DNA of 64,000 bases, taken from positions 4,960,001-5,024,000 of the forward strand of contig NC_070570.1 in the NCBI RefSeq assembly GCF_026914185.1, in the 5' to 3' direction. Positions 22,900 through 34,747 of this stretch are shown piece after piece. How positions within the stretch are numbered: position 1 is the first letter of the stretch; every line of letters begins with the position of its first letter. The stretch is from Puccinia triticina. Lineage: Eukaryota; Basidiomycota; Pucciniomycetes; Pucciniales; Pucciniaceae. A program made the translations under genes and the position numbers. A model generated the notes under the pieces. That model saw only the letters and a program-made list of their open reading frames with translations. It was not told where the DNA came from and ran no database searches.

Positions 22900-25229
22900 A
22901 CATATCTTCATCATTACATTGCCCATTAACCCATAAAACTTCACAAATACTTCATTATTATTTCATATTCATATTCTACGCCTCATTTAACCTATAGTCA
23001 CTCACACATAGTGCCCCTTTATCTTCAATGGTTCAATAGTTATAAAGGATATAAGATTTACAGAAAACTTACAATCTTCATTAGTTACAACATTCACCTC
23101 ATTAGTAACTTAATTAAATCATTGTAGTACATTCCTTTCACAGAATGATTCCCACACATTAAACCCTTTACATACATTGCTCATCGTGTACTATGCCTAT
23201 TGTACACATTACATCATTGGATCTGTGCTTACCTCTTTCAGTAGTGCTCATCATTACAAGTGTTACTTTGTTCACATCATCTTCCCCATTTGTACAGTCC
23301 TTCTTCCCATAGCTAGAATTTCTCTTGATTGCTCATCTTTCAGCTGAACATAAGACAAACTGTGTCAGCTGTGGGCTGCTCCGGGTTGGATTGAGTCCAC
23401 TCGATAGAATTTATACCGGTCATCCTGATGCTCCTAGTCGTAGATGGGTTTGATCCAATGGAACTTACACCCAACAGATGATGAATGTGAGAATTTCAAG
23501 GCCAATGTTCTGAACAGTGATATGGTGATTTGATGAGAACGACAATCTTAGAAAGTGATGTGGTGATTTATCTTAAGATGAAGAGGTATGTAATTTTTGG
23601 TGAAATATTGTCTCTTCTTGAATTTCTGAGGAGGGTAGAAATTAAGAAGTACAGCTTATAATTAGAAAGTGATGAAGTAACTCTACTACAAGCATGAGAT
23701 ATGTTAATAATGAAAATGAATGTGAAATGTTTGTGAAAAATAGTTTTAATTAAAGATAACTATTACAGTCTGTAGTAAATTCAAAGCTAACTTGTGAAAG
23801 GTATGTTGAATATACTAGCAGGCTGACAAACTGTCTTCCCCCCCCACTAGTGAAGAATATGCAGAAATTATAGTAGAAATTCCTCATCAACCATTGCTTG
23901 TTGACATCATTACTATTGCTTCTCAATCCATTTCTATTGAACATTTCCCATTGCACCTCAGAACTCACTATTGCTATTGAAATATTGCCATTGCTTTCAC
24001 TTCATAAATCATAAACCCAACCCTCTCACTTTCAGTAGTCAAACAGTAGTTAAAGCTCATAGTACTAGCCCCTAAGATCAAGTAGAAATCAGCCACACCT
24101 TTATTCTTTTTCTTAGTGTTACTCTCATCCCCTCAGCATTAGTCAGGAAGGCAGCCTCACCAGCACCCTTGCATAGCTTACATTAGTACTAGTGTTGCTA
24201 TCCATCTCTCTTCCAAGCTCTATTCCCACCTCAAAGTAGTTCCACACCGGCCATCCAGTGGTATGTGCACTCCACCCAATTACCAGCCATCAAGTGGAGG
24301 TGTAGGCTGGTCATTTATCAGAGTAAGCTCAATAGCCAGCCATCATGATCACCCCTCTCAATGTCTGGTCATCAAGTGGGATGTGGGGGTGTGTACTACA
24401 CTTGACAATGTCCAGTAATTGGGGGTGTGTACCCCAATTGATGAAAGGCAATTGAGTGGGGTGTGTACCCCACTTTATGGCTTTTCAGTGAGTGCAAATC
24501 CCACTCAATGGCTGGTCATTGAGCGGGGTGCAGTGTATCCCACCCAATGTCTGGGGGGCACTCCCCAAGGAGTGCCTTACCTTGAATTTTTTTTCATAAA
24601 TCAGTGCAATGTATACTACATCATATGTATAATCAAACATGAAATGATATACAACTATATATTAAGTATCCATAACGCAGCTGGAACTCATCTTTAACTC
24701 AGTAGTAACTAAACTGGACCACTGAACACAAAGTGTCTGTAACCAAACTTTAACTCAAGTTTAAAGCACCACTCTAGGTTTGTCCCTCTTTTCCTTTTCT
24801 CTGTCCTTTCCTACGGCCTCAACTGTGAGTGGCCGGGAACAGGTCTGGAAATTGAAAAGGGACTCGGAGGGGCGCCTATGCATACTGGTAGCATGGTGTG
24901 TCTCCTCCCTAGGAACCTCTAGCAGGAAGGTCGCAAAAAATTTATCCCGTATTGGCGATAAACCAGCAGCAAGTCGTGATCTGTGAAATTTGGTGATTTT
25001 GCAGTTCCGGGTCGGATGCTGCTACTGGTACCGGTTGCCCTGAGGCGAACTAGGTTTCGGTATATTGCCGCGACTCTGGCTGCGGAGCAAGGTGCCTCCC
25101 GGGGGTAGTTACTCTCCCTTGCCGCGCTATAGCGCAGTGAACGCCCTCTCGGTTGGCGTGTCTCAGACTCTGCCCACATCCAGCTGCGCTCCCTGTAAGC
25201 GGACATGAAAAATGCAGTGCCAAAAACAT
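22900..25229. other. Intergenic, AT-rich, no supported gene
   Basis: Mostly AT-rich unique sequence. At 24240-24560 words such as CATCAAGTGGGATG and CCACTCAATGGC repeat, an eroded form of the CCGGTCATCGAG minisatellite. A GC-richer block at 24900-25200 carries a 107-codon minus-strand frame without any recognisable domain. Confidence 0.4.
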
Positions 25230-25877
25230 TAGGGGGGTTCACAATTGAAATTTACAAAACTTTGGGACTCATTTTAAGGTGTTTATGAACATCCAAGTAT
25301 ATATATATTAAAGCCTCAGTTTTGTGGAAAAAAAAATTAGGGTTTCCCCTACAAATGACCAAAATACAAAAAAAAAAAATCAAAGGTTTCCCCTTTTACA
25401 AAATAAAAAAAAAAAGACTAGAAGGTTTCCCCTTTTACAAAATAAAAAAAAGACTAGAATACAACATGATAAAACAAGCCCACACCCTGCCACCTAATAT
25501 CAGCAAGCTGATGTATCATGGCCCACCACCCATCCCTGTCTAGCAGGGTTAAAAAGTGGTGAGAGGAAGAACCCCAGCCCATGAGCACAGGGGGGTCCAC
25601 GAGTATCCCCCGCCGGACTGCGCAAATGCAACAGCAGACGGGGGTGAGGCGACCCTGGGCTGGAATTACAGCTTGAGAGCCGCCTGGGGAAATATGGATG
25701 CCAGTGTCCTCCTATTTATAGGCAATCCTCTGGTGAAGCTCCATCCCACCCATCAAAACGGACTCACCGCTCACCTTTGAACTGTTGCTTTGTGAATGCC
25801 GCCACGCTGTACGACACACCCAGCTCCCTACCCACCGTTGCACCTTGTTGCGCCCTGGCCTTGACTCCAGGTGGACC

Positions 25878-27600
25878 AATTCCAACTCAACAGACAGCAA
25901 CCCTCCAAGCAATCCTGGCCATGACAGAGACCAGCTTGTCCAAGCAGATGATCAAGTGCGCCATTGGCATCCCGCTCGAGTCCATCGTCGTTGTCGAGGG
26001 CCACCTCCAGGCGCCCGTTGAGGATGTCAAGACCTGCTCGCAGTCCAAGCTTGAGATCAAGCTTGAGCAGCTCTTCCTGCTTGCCAAGGCCCCCGCTAAG
26101 CTGCCCTTCCTGCTTGAAGACGCCAGCCGGCCCGTCAACCTGCTCCCCAAGGAGGTCAAACAGTTTGTGACCGTCAGCACCAATGCCCGCTTGGATAACA
26201 GAGTCCTCAACCTCCGAGTAAGTTATAAGCCAAAAAAAAAAAAAAAAAAACAAGTGAACTGACCAAGATGGTCCCCGCCCCAGACACCGGTCAACCAAGC
26301 CATCTTCAGGGTGCAATCACGCAAATGCAACCTGTTCCGCCGCTTCCTAGACGACGAGGGGTTCATTGAGATCCACACGCCCAAGATCCAGGGCGCGGCG
26401 ACGGAGTCCGGCGCGAGCGTCTTCAAGCTGGGCTACTTTGAGCAGACCGCCTTCCTGGCCCAGTCGCCCCAGCTGGCCAAGCAGATGGCCATTGCCGCTG
26501 ACTTCGAGTGCGTCTACGAGATCGGCCCCGTCTTTTGGGCCGAGAACTCAAACACCTATCGTCACATGAGTTGAGTCCCACCTCTGGCCCCTACACTCTG
26601 TGAGAGAGACTGATGGGTGTGTGTGTGTGTGTGTGTGTACAGCCGAGTTCATTGGGCTTGATCTTGAGATGGCCATCAACGAACACTACCACAAGGCCGT
26701 CGACCTGCTCAACAGACTCTTCCTGTCCATCTTCAGAGGTCTCCAGGCCTCCTCCGCCCTGGAGATCCAGACCATCAAGTCCCAGCACCCCCTTGGCGGC
26801 TTCACCTTCCTTGAACAGACCCTCCACTTGGCCCACAAGGAGGCCGTCCAGTTCCTCATTGACAACGGCATCAATATCTAGCTCGGTCAGGATATGGGCA
26901 CCGAGCAGGAACACATCCTTGGTAAACTCATCAAGGAAAAGGTCCGTCCTTGTTCTTCTTTTTAGCAGCAGCAGCAATTGCTGAGCTCCTTCTTGCCGGG
27001 GAAAAACTTGCTCCTCAAATATAGTATCACACCGGTAAGCAGCCATTCCAATAATTAACATCAGCAAAAAAACAATTGCATACTGATCAACTCTTTCAAC
27101 CACCAGATTACTACATAATTAATAAGTTTCCATTAGCCATCTGACCCTTCTACACAATGCCAGACCTGGTCAATCCAGTTGAGCTTTGTTCTCTCTGTTT
27201 TCTGCTTAAAGAGTTAACTAACCTCCAAAACCCAAAAATCCTGAATGTATTTGTCAGACATTGAGTAACAGCTACGGTTTCTTCATGATTCAAGTATCTC
27301 CCTCCCCGTTAGAAAGAGAGAAGAGAGAGGCTAACGAGAAGATGGGTCTGGCAAGCAGGAGGCAAAGAGATAATCTCGGGCGCCCAGCGGATCCACAACC
27401 CGGAGCTCCTGACGGCCTGGATGAAAGAAGCGGGGATCAATCCGGCGCAGATGAAGGGATACCTGGACGGGTTCAGACTGGCTTGTCCGGCCCACACCGG
27501 CAGCGGGATTGGCCTCAAGCGCGTCGTCATGCTCTTCTTCAGCCTTGGCAATATCCGCAAGGCTTGCTTGGCTGTGGCCAGTGTGCTGGAAGTCAAGGCA
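25878..27600 (+). pseudogene. DPS1: Cytosolic aspartyl-tRNA synthetase, 5'-truncated and broken copy
   Basis: The pieces match class II AspRS in order. The end of the anticodon-binding domain is LSKQMIKCAIGIPLESIVVVEG; the hinge is LPFLLEDASRP. The motif 2 region includes [23 protein letters not shown] and [18 protein letters not shown]; after it come EFIGLDLEM, then SGAQRIHNPELL and motif 3 GSGIGLKRVVMLF. Exons of about 25878-26217, 26283-26568, 26643-26941, 27107-27178 and from about 27350 are separated by intron-like gaps. Breaks: a TAG at 26879-26881, a TGA at 27142-27144 where AspRS normally has Arg, an upstream region lacking the N-terminus, and Lys in place of the invariant motif 3 Glu. 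The end after GNIRKACLA diverges from the family. It lies wholly inside a TIR element, so it is probably a captured or trapped copy. A functional copy is expected elsewhere in the genome. Confidence 0.88.
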
Positions 27601-28196
27601 TCCGCCTTTGTTGCTGTTGCTGCCCTCTGGATTCAAACAATTAGGGTGGACTTGTTTTAATGGATTTTTTCCATGAAATTTATCTTATGTGTGGGTGTAG
27701 ACTGTGAGAGTTGTAGGAGAGTGTCAATGTTGAATGGAAGTTGGTAGTGCACCTGGTCTGTGACATGAATCTAGCTTGAATTATAAAGTAATTTCTTTTT
27801 CCTTTGCCTTTCATTTTCATGATTTTAGTATGGTAGTATCTGTGAAACCTTTTTCTTGACATGCCCATCCATAGAACCTCCTCCTTTGACCTCAAAAATG
27901 TTTTCTATGTATTATGATCCTTTTGCTTTGAAAGATAATTTATCAAAATTTTTAGGTTGTTTGCTATCACTGTGGAGCTGATCTTGATTGATAAATTGAT
28001 TCTTGATTTAAATTCTGAGGGAAAGTTGACTGTAACCATCACAAGACCCCCACATTTCAACTTGTGTAACCAAGTTCAAATCACATTTTAAATTTTGAAT
28101 TGCAGTGTATGATGCAACTACCTGTTTGCACAGATTTGTTTCAAGTATTCAAGGGGTAATTGTGAAAAAGGGTTGGAATATATTAATCTTGGATCT

Positions 28197-28224
28197 GCAG
28201 CGGCGAAGCCGCCCTGGCCTCTAG
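28197..28224 (+). mobile_element. Helitron-like 3' terminus
   Basis: GCAGCGGCGAAGCCGCC can fold as GCGGC-GAA-GCCGC and is followed after a few bases by CTCTAG and then T. A hairpin about 10 nt before CTAG|T is the Helitron 3' end pattern. Near-identical termini are at 36857-36886 and 38875-38903. Confidence 0.55.
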
Positions 28225-28263
28225 TTTGTTTAAAAAATTGACAATTTCACTGATTGATCAGTA

Positions 28264-28637
28264 CAGCCATTCTCAAAAAGCTTGCAGTTGGGTAGGCCCA
28301 AATTTTGGACTGCTATTTTCAGCCTCAAAGCCTGTATAGCCCCTGTATGACAGGCTGCATACAGTAATGTGATTGTAAGAAAACCACTACTTTCTTTGTT
28401 TTTAACTTTGGGGCCTCAAGGGTTGGACCATCGGAATCCTGGACCAATTTTACACTCATCGGACCCTTTGCCGCATCCCCCTCCCCTGCCCTGTGGCCAG
28501 CCCGGCACCCTCATCGAGCCAAACAGCCGCCCAAAGAGATTTTGACTGCCTGTACAGTGAAGCTGTACAGGCCTGTGGCTGAAATAAAAAAAAATCTTTT
28601 TTTGGCCTCGAGCCCGCAAGCTTTTCGAGAATGGCTG
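28264..28637. mobile_element. Tc1/mariner-like MITE, 374 bp, TA flanked
   Basis: The ends are CAGCCATTCTCAAAAAGCTTGC and the reverse complement of CAGCCATTCTCGAAAAGCTTGC. TA is present directly outside both (28262-28263 and 28638-28639). Pairing extends inward through GGCTGAAA/TTTCAGCC. There is no coding sequence. It is nested inside the 25232-28738 element. Confidence 0.75.
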
Positions 28638-28922
28638 TATCACCTGCTGCTGTGCATTTTCCCAAAATTTCATAATTTTGTTCATAAGGGCCTTAAATTT
28701 GGCTCCAAAGTTTAGTAAAATTCAATTGTGAACCCCCCTATTAGATGACCCACTGTACATACACATGTGTTTAAACTCCCAACTTGGGGTATGTACATAC
28801 ATATTTAGTGGATTGGGAATACAGGAATTTGGTTTCGGTATCAGGAATTCAACATTTACATAGGGCTTCGGTACGTCAGAGCCTTTTTTTAGAACCACTC
28901 AAACTCTTGTCGTCCGCCGCTT

Positions 28923-28963
28923 CAAGCTTCAGAGAGCATGAGACAGATCTCAGCTTGGATTCA
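28923..28963 (+). promoter_or_regulatory. Conserved upstream box of family gene B
   Basis: CAAGCTTCAGAGAGCATGAG followed by ACAGATCTCAGCTTGGATTC lies 158 nt before the gene B ATG. It is the clearest copy of the box shared by genes A-D. Confidence 0.6.
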
Positions 28964-29120
28964 TAGAAAGCCCCCACTTCACTGGAAACCCCAGGTGAAG
29001 CATTCGGCAGTGATTCAATTGCTTCTTTGTTCTTTCGGCCCAACGGAGAGAGGTGTCTTAATACCCGCCCGCTGAAGCTCATTGAGGGGCAGCAAAACTT
29101 TTACGATAAAATCATCAAGA

Positions 29121-31050
29121 ATGAAACTTCGGCATTGTGCTTCCCTTCTATTGTCTCTTGGGGCTTTCGAAAAAGCTTCATGTAATGACTATCCAGCGAT
29201 CAACCCACTTATCGGACGGGACGGCAGTAGCTTGGACTTCATACCGCTACCGGGGCGAGGAAACCAAGAGCGCCAACACTTTACAATCACCGAGCCCCTG
29301 CTATTGTTTCCCCTCGCTCCTGGGGAAGTAACAACCGACCGCAAACGAGGTGGGGTCACTCTCGCTGAGGAAGACTTTATTTCAAAGCGTCCGCGACCAA
29401 TCAACACCGACACACACTGTGCTGACTTTTACGCCAACGATGAACGCCAACTAAAATCCGACCCGCCTCTGTCAGCAGTTCCCTTCGCCCCTGGGGCAGG
29501 AACGGGCAGCCAGAAACGCGTCCAGGAAACTCTCGCGGATGAAGGCCATGTTCTCAATGTTCTAAAGCGTCCAGAGCCAGTCACCACAGGCACCCGTAAC
29601 GTGCCTCCGCAAGTAAATCACATCGCCACTGGGGCAGGAGTAGACAGTCGGGAACAAATTCAAGCCATTTTTTCTCCGGAATGGCGCCCACGTAATTATT
29701 GGTATCATCACCATATTTTCGCAGACAATAGATGGAAGCCACCTCCTTCCGCGAGCCGCGGCTTCATGAGCTCCACAACTCCGTTCGACAAGACTAGGCT
29801 GGATTTACCAAATCACGAAGAGGCAAGCCCAGTGTCGCGGAACAATCCACCAACAACTGCGCCGACGCATTTCATAGCTGAAACCCCTCCCAGTAATTCG
29901 GAAAAGACCCTGCTTCTTCCTCATGTGGACTCTCCCTCCGTGCCAATGAGGAAGCGTGAAAAAGAAGTAAGTCCTTCTTCTTTCCAGAGTCTACAAATCG
30001 TTATTCTTATATTGTCTGCATGTACTGACCCCTGTGCAACCCAATCGCGTCTAGTTTTGGAATGAGTTGTCAGAGCGAACTCTGGAGTGGACACCACCCA
30101 TGGTTAGCGAGCAAGCTATCCTTGCTGCACATTTCATGGCAATTCACTTTCTGAAAGCACTGTCGAACCTCCCCAGTAGAACAGAATTGGAAAGTCTACA
30201 CCAATCAGATTTTATCTTGATTCCGTTTGCCTACAAATTATTGATGAAACCACTTGGAATTGACCATTGGAGAAGGATTCTTGTGACATGGCGTAACCTG
30301 TGGGCTAAGGAAAATGATACTGCAACTGCAACTGGGGCACGATCGACCGGTGACGCCTTGAAGAATTTTCTTTGGATCTCGAATTTTATATATGAATCGA
30401 CAATGCCTGAATTATTTACTTACCCGGAGACCAAAAAAACATTGTTCCGGTTCAGCAACCATGAGAGCAGGATTATCAAATTTCTGTCAGATGGAAGAAA
30501 GATACCGACAGAAGTGTTTGATATCTTTCAGCGAGACGCGCTGCGTCACTTGAAAAATACTTTAACTCAGGAATGTTGTGAAGGAAAACAAAATTTGGTT
30601 GAAGCTGGTTCGTTGGAACCAACGCCTTGCTGGAAGTCAATACTGGCTGATTTGAATTTGCAAGCATCTCCAATCACTGCCACTTCCGAGCAACTTAAAA
30701 AAGTAGCCGCTTCAAAACAGGAGAAGTTCTTCCCCGCTCAGACCTGGTGCTCAACATATATGGATGGAGGGGCAAGTAAACCAGTCCTGTACCTCAAAGG
30801 ATTCCCGTCAGGCCTTAGAGAAAACCTCCTGTTGCTATTTGAAACAATCAATTTTGATCATGCAGCAGAACTTCGAAAGTTTCCGCCGATTCCTAATCCA
30901 CAATTTATAGAACTCATGCGAACTTATGATCAACATCTCAGCAAATCAACTACATCTCCTAGTAAAAATGTACTTGTACGCTTCTTGCCGGAAAGGATAC
31001 ATCAGTGGTTTGATGAAAAAATCAAGATTCTGATGCAAGAAGAAAAATGA
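29121..31050 (+). CDS. Paralogous secreted-type protein family, member B
   Basis: Exons 29121-29966 and 30055-31050 join in phase 0 (donor GTAAGT, acceptor CGTCTAG), giving 613 residues, the shortest member. The start MKLRHCASLLLSLGAFEKASC is signal-peptide-like and was chosen by alignment with C and D, where the same Lys/Arg-His-Cys context follows a Met. Repeat cores are LLLFPLAPGEVTTDRKR and LSAVPFAPGAGTGSQKRVQ, with a degenerate third one (GAGVDSREQIQ). FIAETPPSNSEKT follows. Exon 2 encodes FWNELSERTLEW, then LLMKPLGIDHWRRIL, KNFLWISNFIYES and FLSDGRK, ending in RIHQWFDEKIKILMQEEK. It has fewer repeats and a more diverged centre than C. Paralogy with A, C and D is plain by eye; function is unknown. 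Confidence 0.85.
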
Positions 31051-31215
31051 AAATAAAGACAGAATGGAGAATTTTTGGTTGCGTCTTTATATAGCTTTAT
31101 CTGCACATGCAACTTCCAAATAAAGCTCCTCTTGACTTTGAATTTTACATCCCTTCATTCTGATCCATAACTCTTTATGGCTTTTCTTATTGTGAGCGCA
31201 AATAAATTATTAGAC
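31051..31215. other. 3' flank of gene B
   Basis: AT-rich DNA with TAAATAAAGC-like words and no gene; it probably holds the gene B 3' UTR. Confidence 0.4.
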
Positions 31216-31490
31216 TTACTTTGCATACTGCAAAAAACTCTATGTGCACTGTACAGTGCGCGCATTTCCAAACACTTTGCGCACTGCGGGGGAAGGAAGC
31301 AACATTTTCAAGGTTTTTTTTGATGAATCAATAGACAGGCCTCTGATGGTCCTCTGTGAGTTTTTGTGGATTTGTTTGAAGCTTCCTTGTATACTGAAAA
31401 CACCCATTGAGAAAAATAACAAGTACAGTCATACAGGGAACTAGAATTCATGTTCCTGCATGCCAAAAATTCCAAATATTTTATTGAATC
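31216..31490. repeat. Inverted-repeat arm, left copy
   Basis: The unit with CACTGTACAGTGCGCGCATT, CCAAACACTTTG, GATGAATCAATAGACAGGCC, GAAGCTTCCTTGTAT and GGAACTAGAATTCATGTTCC is present in reverse at 38320-38575. Its outer text (ACTTACTTTGCATACTGC..CTCTATGTGCAC) resembles the ends of the 18510-20270 element. It could be one TIR of a 7.3-kb composite or a separate short element. Confidence 0.65.
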
Positions 31491-31925
31491 ATGACAGATA
31501 TATTTATATCAAAGTTTTTCAAAACCTTTTGGACACTTTGTGCCAGGATGATGCTTTGGTATAAATTAGGAGATTGCACCACATACTGGCACACTTTGAC
31601 AGATTTCACACAAAACTTCTTGATTTTTCAAAGCCATATTCTTGTAAAAAGTGAACAAAAAGTTCTGAAACATTGAATATATCCAAGTTTATTAAATTCA
31701 CAAAAACATGGCAAAAAGGATCTAAGTTTTGGTGTGCAGCTACATGATGGCCACTGTTGAATAGATTATCCCCAAACACTATGTGCCATGGATATACCCT
31801 CCAGCTTGTGACAGTGCAACAATAAAAAAGGGCCAGCATTTTCTAAAACAAGCAGGGGCCTATCCAAGCAAAGTAGGGGTCCAGCAGGGAGGGGCCAGGA
31901 CACAACCAGAAACCCTGGGGAGACA
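31491..31925. other. Intergenic, no gene seen
   Basis: Unique AT-rich sequence between the inverted-repeat arm and the first GC-rich coding-like fragment. No feature is supported. Confidence 0.4.
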
Positions 31926-32331
31926 ATGGACACCAACCCACCCCTCCTTAAATATTCAAGCTCAGCACCCCTTTGTCTGAAGACTATTGCAATAGCTGCC
32001 TTGGCACCAGGCACACTGTATCCTTGCCAATGCCACGCCCAGCGCCACACCCACCATATCCTTGCCAGCAATATGTCAACCCATGCCACACTGGCACACC
32101 AACACCCTCAGCAAGATTCTCAAAACCTTGTCCGGGTCTTGGTCACATTGGTCCACTCTGTTGAGTTGCCCGCCCTCTCCCCCGCACTCCCCAAATCATC
32201 CCCAAGCAAAAAACAACAAGAGCAGCAGCAGCAGTATCTGGCCCATCTATTCTCACCCTGCCCCTTATAACACCGCCAGCAAGCCTAGCGATGAGGATGA
32301 ATTTTTGGAAGTCAAGCTCTCTGAATCAGAG

Positions 32332-32807
32332 CAACAGTGGGCCAGCTACGCTAACCGTAGCGTTAGCGTGGCGTAGCGTAGCGGAATTCCGCTAAATTTT
32401 AGCGTAGCTTTAGCGGAATTGCGCCTTCTCTTTGCTAACGCTACGCGCAAAGGGTGCGCAGCTTATTTAGCTGTTAGCGTAGCGTTAGCGCAGATGCGCG
32501 CGATTGCGCTAACGCTACACACGCAGGGCGCAAAAGAGCGCGCGCTACGGTGCGCCACAGTGCTTTTAGCTGAAAAAAGGCCTTTTTTCCGCTAAAAGCG
32601 CTGTAGCGCAGCGTAGCGTAGCGTAGTGACTGTAGCGGCGCGCTAACACTAACAAACAATTGGCGCGCTGTTAGCGCCGCTGAAAAGTAGCGCAGCGTAG
32701 CGGCGCTAACAGCGCGCTAACACTACTCAAAATGGGCGGGCGCTTTTTGCCGCTACACTAACGCTAAGTGGCCCTGTAGCGTAGTGTAGCGTAGCGGCCC
32801 ACCGTTG
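32332..32807. mobile_element. GCGTAGCG-rich TIR element, copy 1, 476 bp, 7-bp TSD
   Basis: The ends are CAACAGTGGGCC and GGCCCACCGTTG. ATCAGAG flanks both exactly (32325-32331 and 32808-32814). The inside is dense in GCGTAGCG/CGCTACGC and TTAGCG words in both orientations, with AAAAAAGGCCTTTTTT at its core. There is no coding sequence. It has the same length as the copy at 36246-36721, which lies in reverse orientation. Confidence 0.85.
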
Positions 32808-32981
32808 ATCAGAGGAACAGTATATGAGTCAGATTGAGCTTGCAATCAACCACCTTGAGGACCAGCTTGGCCACTACCTGACTGCCCTGGCCCAAAACCT
32901 CTCTCTTCCTCCACCCGGCAAGAATCACTTCAGACCACCCCAGCCAGCGGCGCCGGCGGGAAACAGATATCAAATTTCATG

Positions 32982-33196
32982 CACCAGGAAAAGTAAATTG
33001 TCACTGGACTACAGGTGACATCAGCCTAAGTCCACTGAGCTACCCACCAGTTGCACAGTTGGCCCCATGTAAAGCTCCCTGTAGGAAACAAAGGGGCCAT
33101 TGTAGCCTAGTTGTGGTAGTTCCAGAGCTGGAAAAAAGTGACAGCCATTGTTGCTTGATGTCACTTGATGTCTGGTGACAATTGATTTTTCCTGTT
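32982..33196. mobile_element. Short CACCAGG-ended hairpin element
   Basis: CACCAGGAAAAGTAAATTGTCACT at the left is mirrored by GGTGACAATTGATTTTTCCTG at the right. The termini resemble those of the 44250-45464 element. It interrupts a coding-like stretch. No target duplication was resolved. Confidence 0.5.
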
Positions 33197-33813
33197 GATG
33201 TGGCAGGTGTTCTTCAAGGTTGGCAAGGATGACTTGCAGCAAAAAGGCAAGCTCCCATTTACTGGCCTCAAGCCTCAAGGGCCAACCATCCATTGCTGTC
33301 GCTGCTGCTGCTGCTACGTCTCCCTCGTCATCCTCAACAAGCAGCCCAGCCAAGCACCCACCAGAGACAATCAAGAGCCATCCGGCGCCTATGAAGCACA
33401 TCCAGTCCGACAAGATTGTCTACTCCGTCGCAGCCGTTGGTGCAGCCCAGAGACAATGGCAGCCTCCAGCCCCCCTCCCAAGCCCATGCTGGCGGAAGAC
33501 ATTCCTACAATCACCTTTCCCCGACGCTATTGCTTGAACCCACCTTGCAATTTCTTCTCAGCCCTACCATTGAAGAGTCATCCAGCACCCACACACACAA
33601 TTTGTTAGAGGAGGAGCTCTGACTGAGCCCCACGGACGCCAAGTACATCAACCAATGGAAGCCTGGTGTGGTGGACAGCTTGTTACACGTGGCAAATGCA
33701 AGATTTCTTTGCGTGTGACGAGCGCCAGAGTACTTCAAGGTCCAAGACAGCAAGACATCTAGTTCTCAGCTCTCAAGGTGTTTCATGGATCATCAGCCCG
33801 GCGTACATCACAT

Positions 33814-34404
33814 CAACAGTGCAAGAGCTACGCTACTCAAAGCGGCAGCGTAGCAAAAGCGTAGCGGTTTTAGCCTTGCTTTGCTAAGCTTTTTGTAGCG
33901 GGCTTGGCGCTTCGCTATTCACTACATTTTTTAAGGGGAAAAAAATAAAGAAAATAGCGCGCTTTTTCTAGCAGAGAGTAGCGGCAATTTGCTACGCTTC
34001 TCGCTATAGTAGCGGAAAAAACGCTACTGTAGATAAAATGATGGAGGATTGATGTTTGTGTACTATTTCTGGCATCTTCAACCAAAAGGCAGACATGCCC
34101 GCTATGCTTTTGGCACAAAAGCGACCCGGTTCGCTACGCTTTTGGCGCTAAAAAGCGCTATTAGCGCCAAAAAGCGCCAAAAAGCGTCAATTTTTCCACT
34201 GCGCTATACTGTAGCAAAGCGGCAAAAAAAAGTGCTTTGCTACGCGCAGGCCAAAACTGCAGTAGCAGTTCTGGCGCTTTGCTACCGCTCAAAGTAGCGA
34301 TTTTTTGCTAGTGCTAACGCTACTCTGGATTCAGAGTAGCATGTTTCCGCTTTGCTACGCAAAAGTGCCGCTTTTTGTAGCAAAGCGTAGCTCTTGCAGT
34401 GTTG
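33814..34404. mobile_element. GCGTAGCG-rich TIR element, diverged copy, 591 bp
   Basis: The ends are CAACAGTGCAAGAGCTACGC and GCGTAGCTCTTGCAGTGTTG. The inside is rich in GTAGCGG, AAAGCG and GCTACGC words, with a non-repetitive 80-bp part near 34030-34110. It shares the CAAC..GTTG ends of the 476-bp elements, but no clean target duplication is visible, so it is probably older. Confidence 0.7.
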
Positions 34405-34409
34405 AGATT

Positions 34410-34716
34410 CACATCCACAAGGTGTCTCAAGCTGTCCCTTCTTTTTATCCCCTTGTTATGTGTTGGTTTGTTTATTTTCTCATTTTTTGTTTCTTTATGT
34501 CATGTTCTTTTGCTTTTCATTCTGCTCCCATTGGATAAGTTTTGAATGGGGAGGGTTGGTTTTATTTCATGTTGTGTATTTGTTTTGTTTTGTGTTTTGT
34601 TTTGTTTTTTGTTTTGTTTTGTTTTGTTTTGTTTTGTTTTGTTTTGTTTTGTTTTGTTTTGTTTTGTTTTGTTTTGTTTTGTTTTGTTTTGTTTTGTTTT
34701 GTTTTGTTTTGTTTTG

Positions 34717-34747
<31 letters not shown>

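Larger units (their letters stand above)
25232..28738. mobile_element. TIR element, 3,507 bp, flanked by TA, carrying gene fragments
   Basis: The left end GGGGGGTTCACAATTGAA continues for about 55 bp to GGTGTTTATGAAC; the right end is its reverse complement with a few changes (GTTCATAAGGGCC to TTCAATTGTGAACCCCCC). TA lies on each outer side (25230-25231 and 28739-28740). Inside are an aspartyl-tRNA synthetase pseudogene, a Helitron-like 3' end and a Tc1-like MITE. No transposase is seen. The TA flank would fit a Tc1/mariner-like target, which is an inference. Confidence 0.7.
31930..33760 (+). pseudogene. GC-rich coding-like fragments of an unrecognised gene split by insertions
   Basis: C/G-rich, codon-like segments lie at 31930-32331, 32808-32981, 33197-33620 and 33620-33760, separated by three TIR insertions. 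Readable pieces include KPSDEDEFLEVKLSESEQQ, then SQIELAINHLEDQLGHYL on the other side of the first insertion, VFFKVGKDDLQQKGKLPF and DAKYINQWKPGVVDSLLH. The text flows across the 7-bp target duplication of the 476-bp element. No domain is recognised and frames shift between pieces, so this is called a relic with low confidence. Confidence 0.35.

Noticed and set aside
24919..25242. 107-codon minus-strand frame in a GC-richer block
   Set aside because: No recognisable domain, Arg/Ser-rich, and no splice or start context; kept as intergenic.
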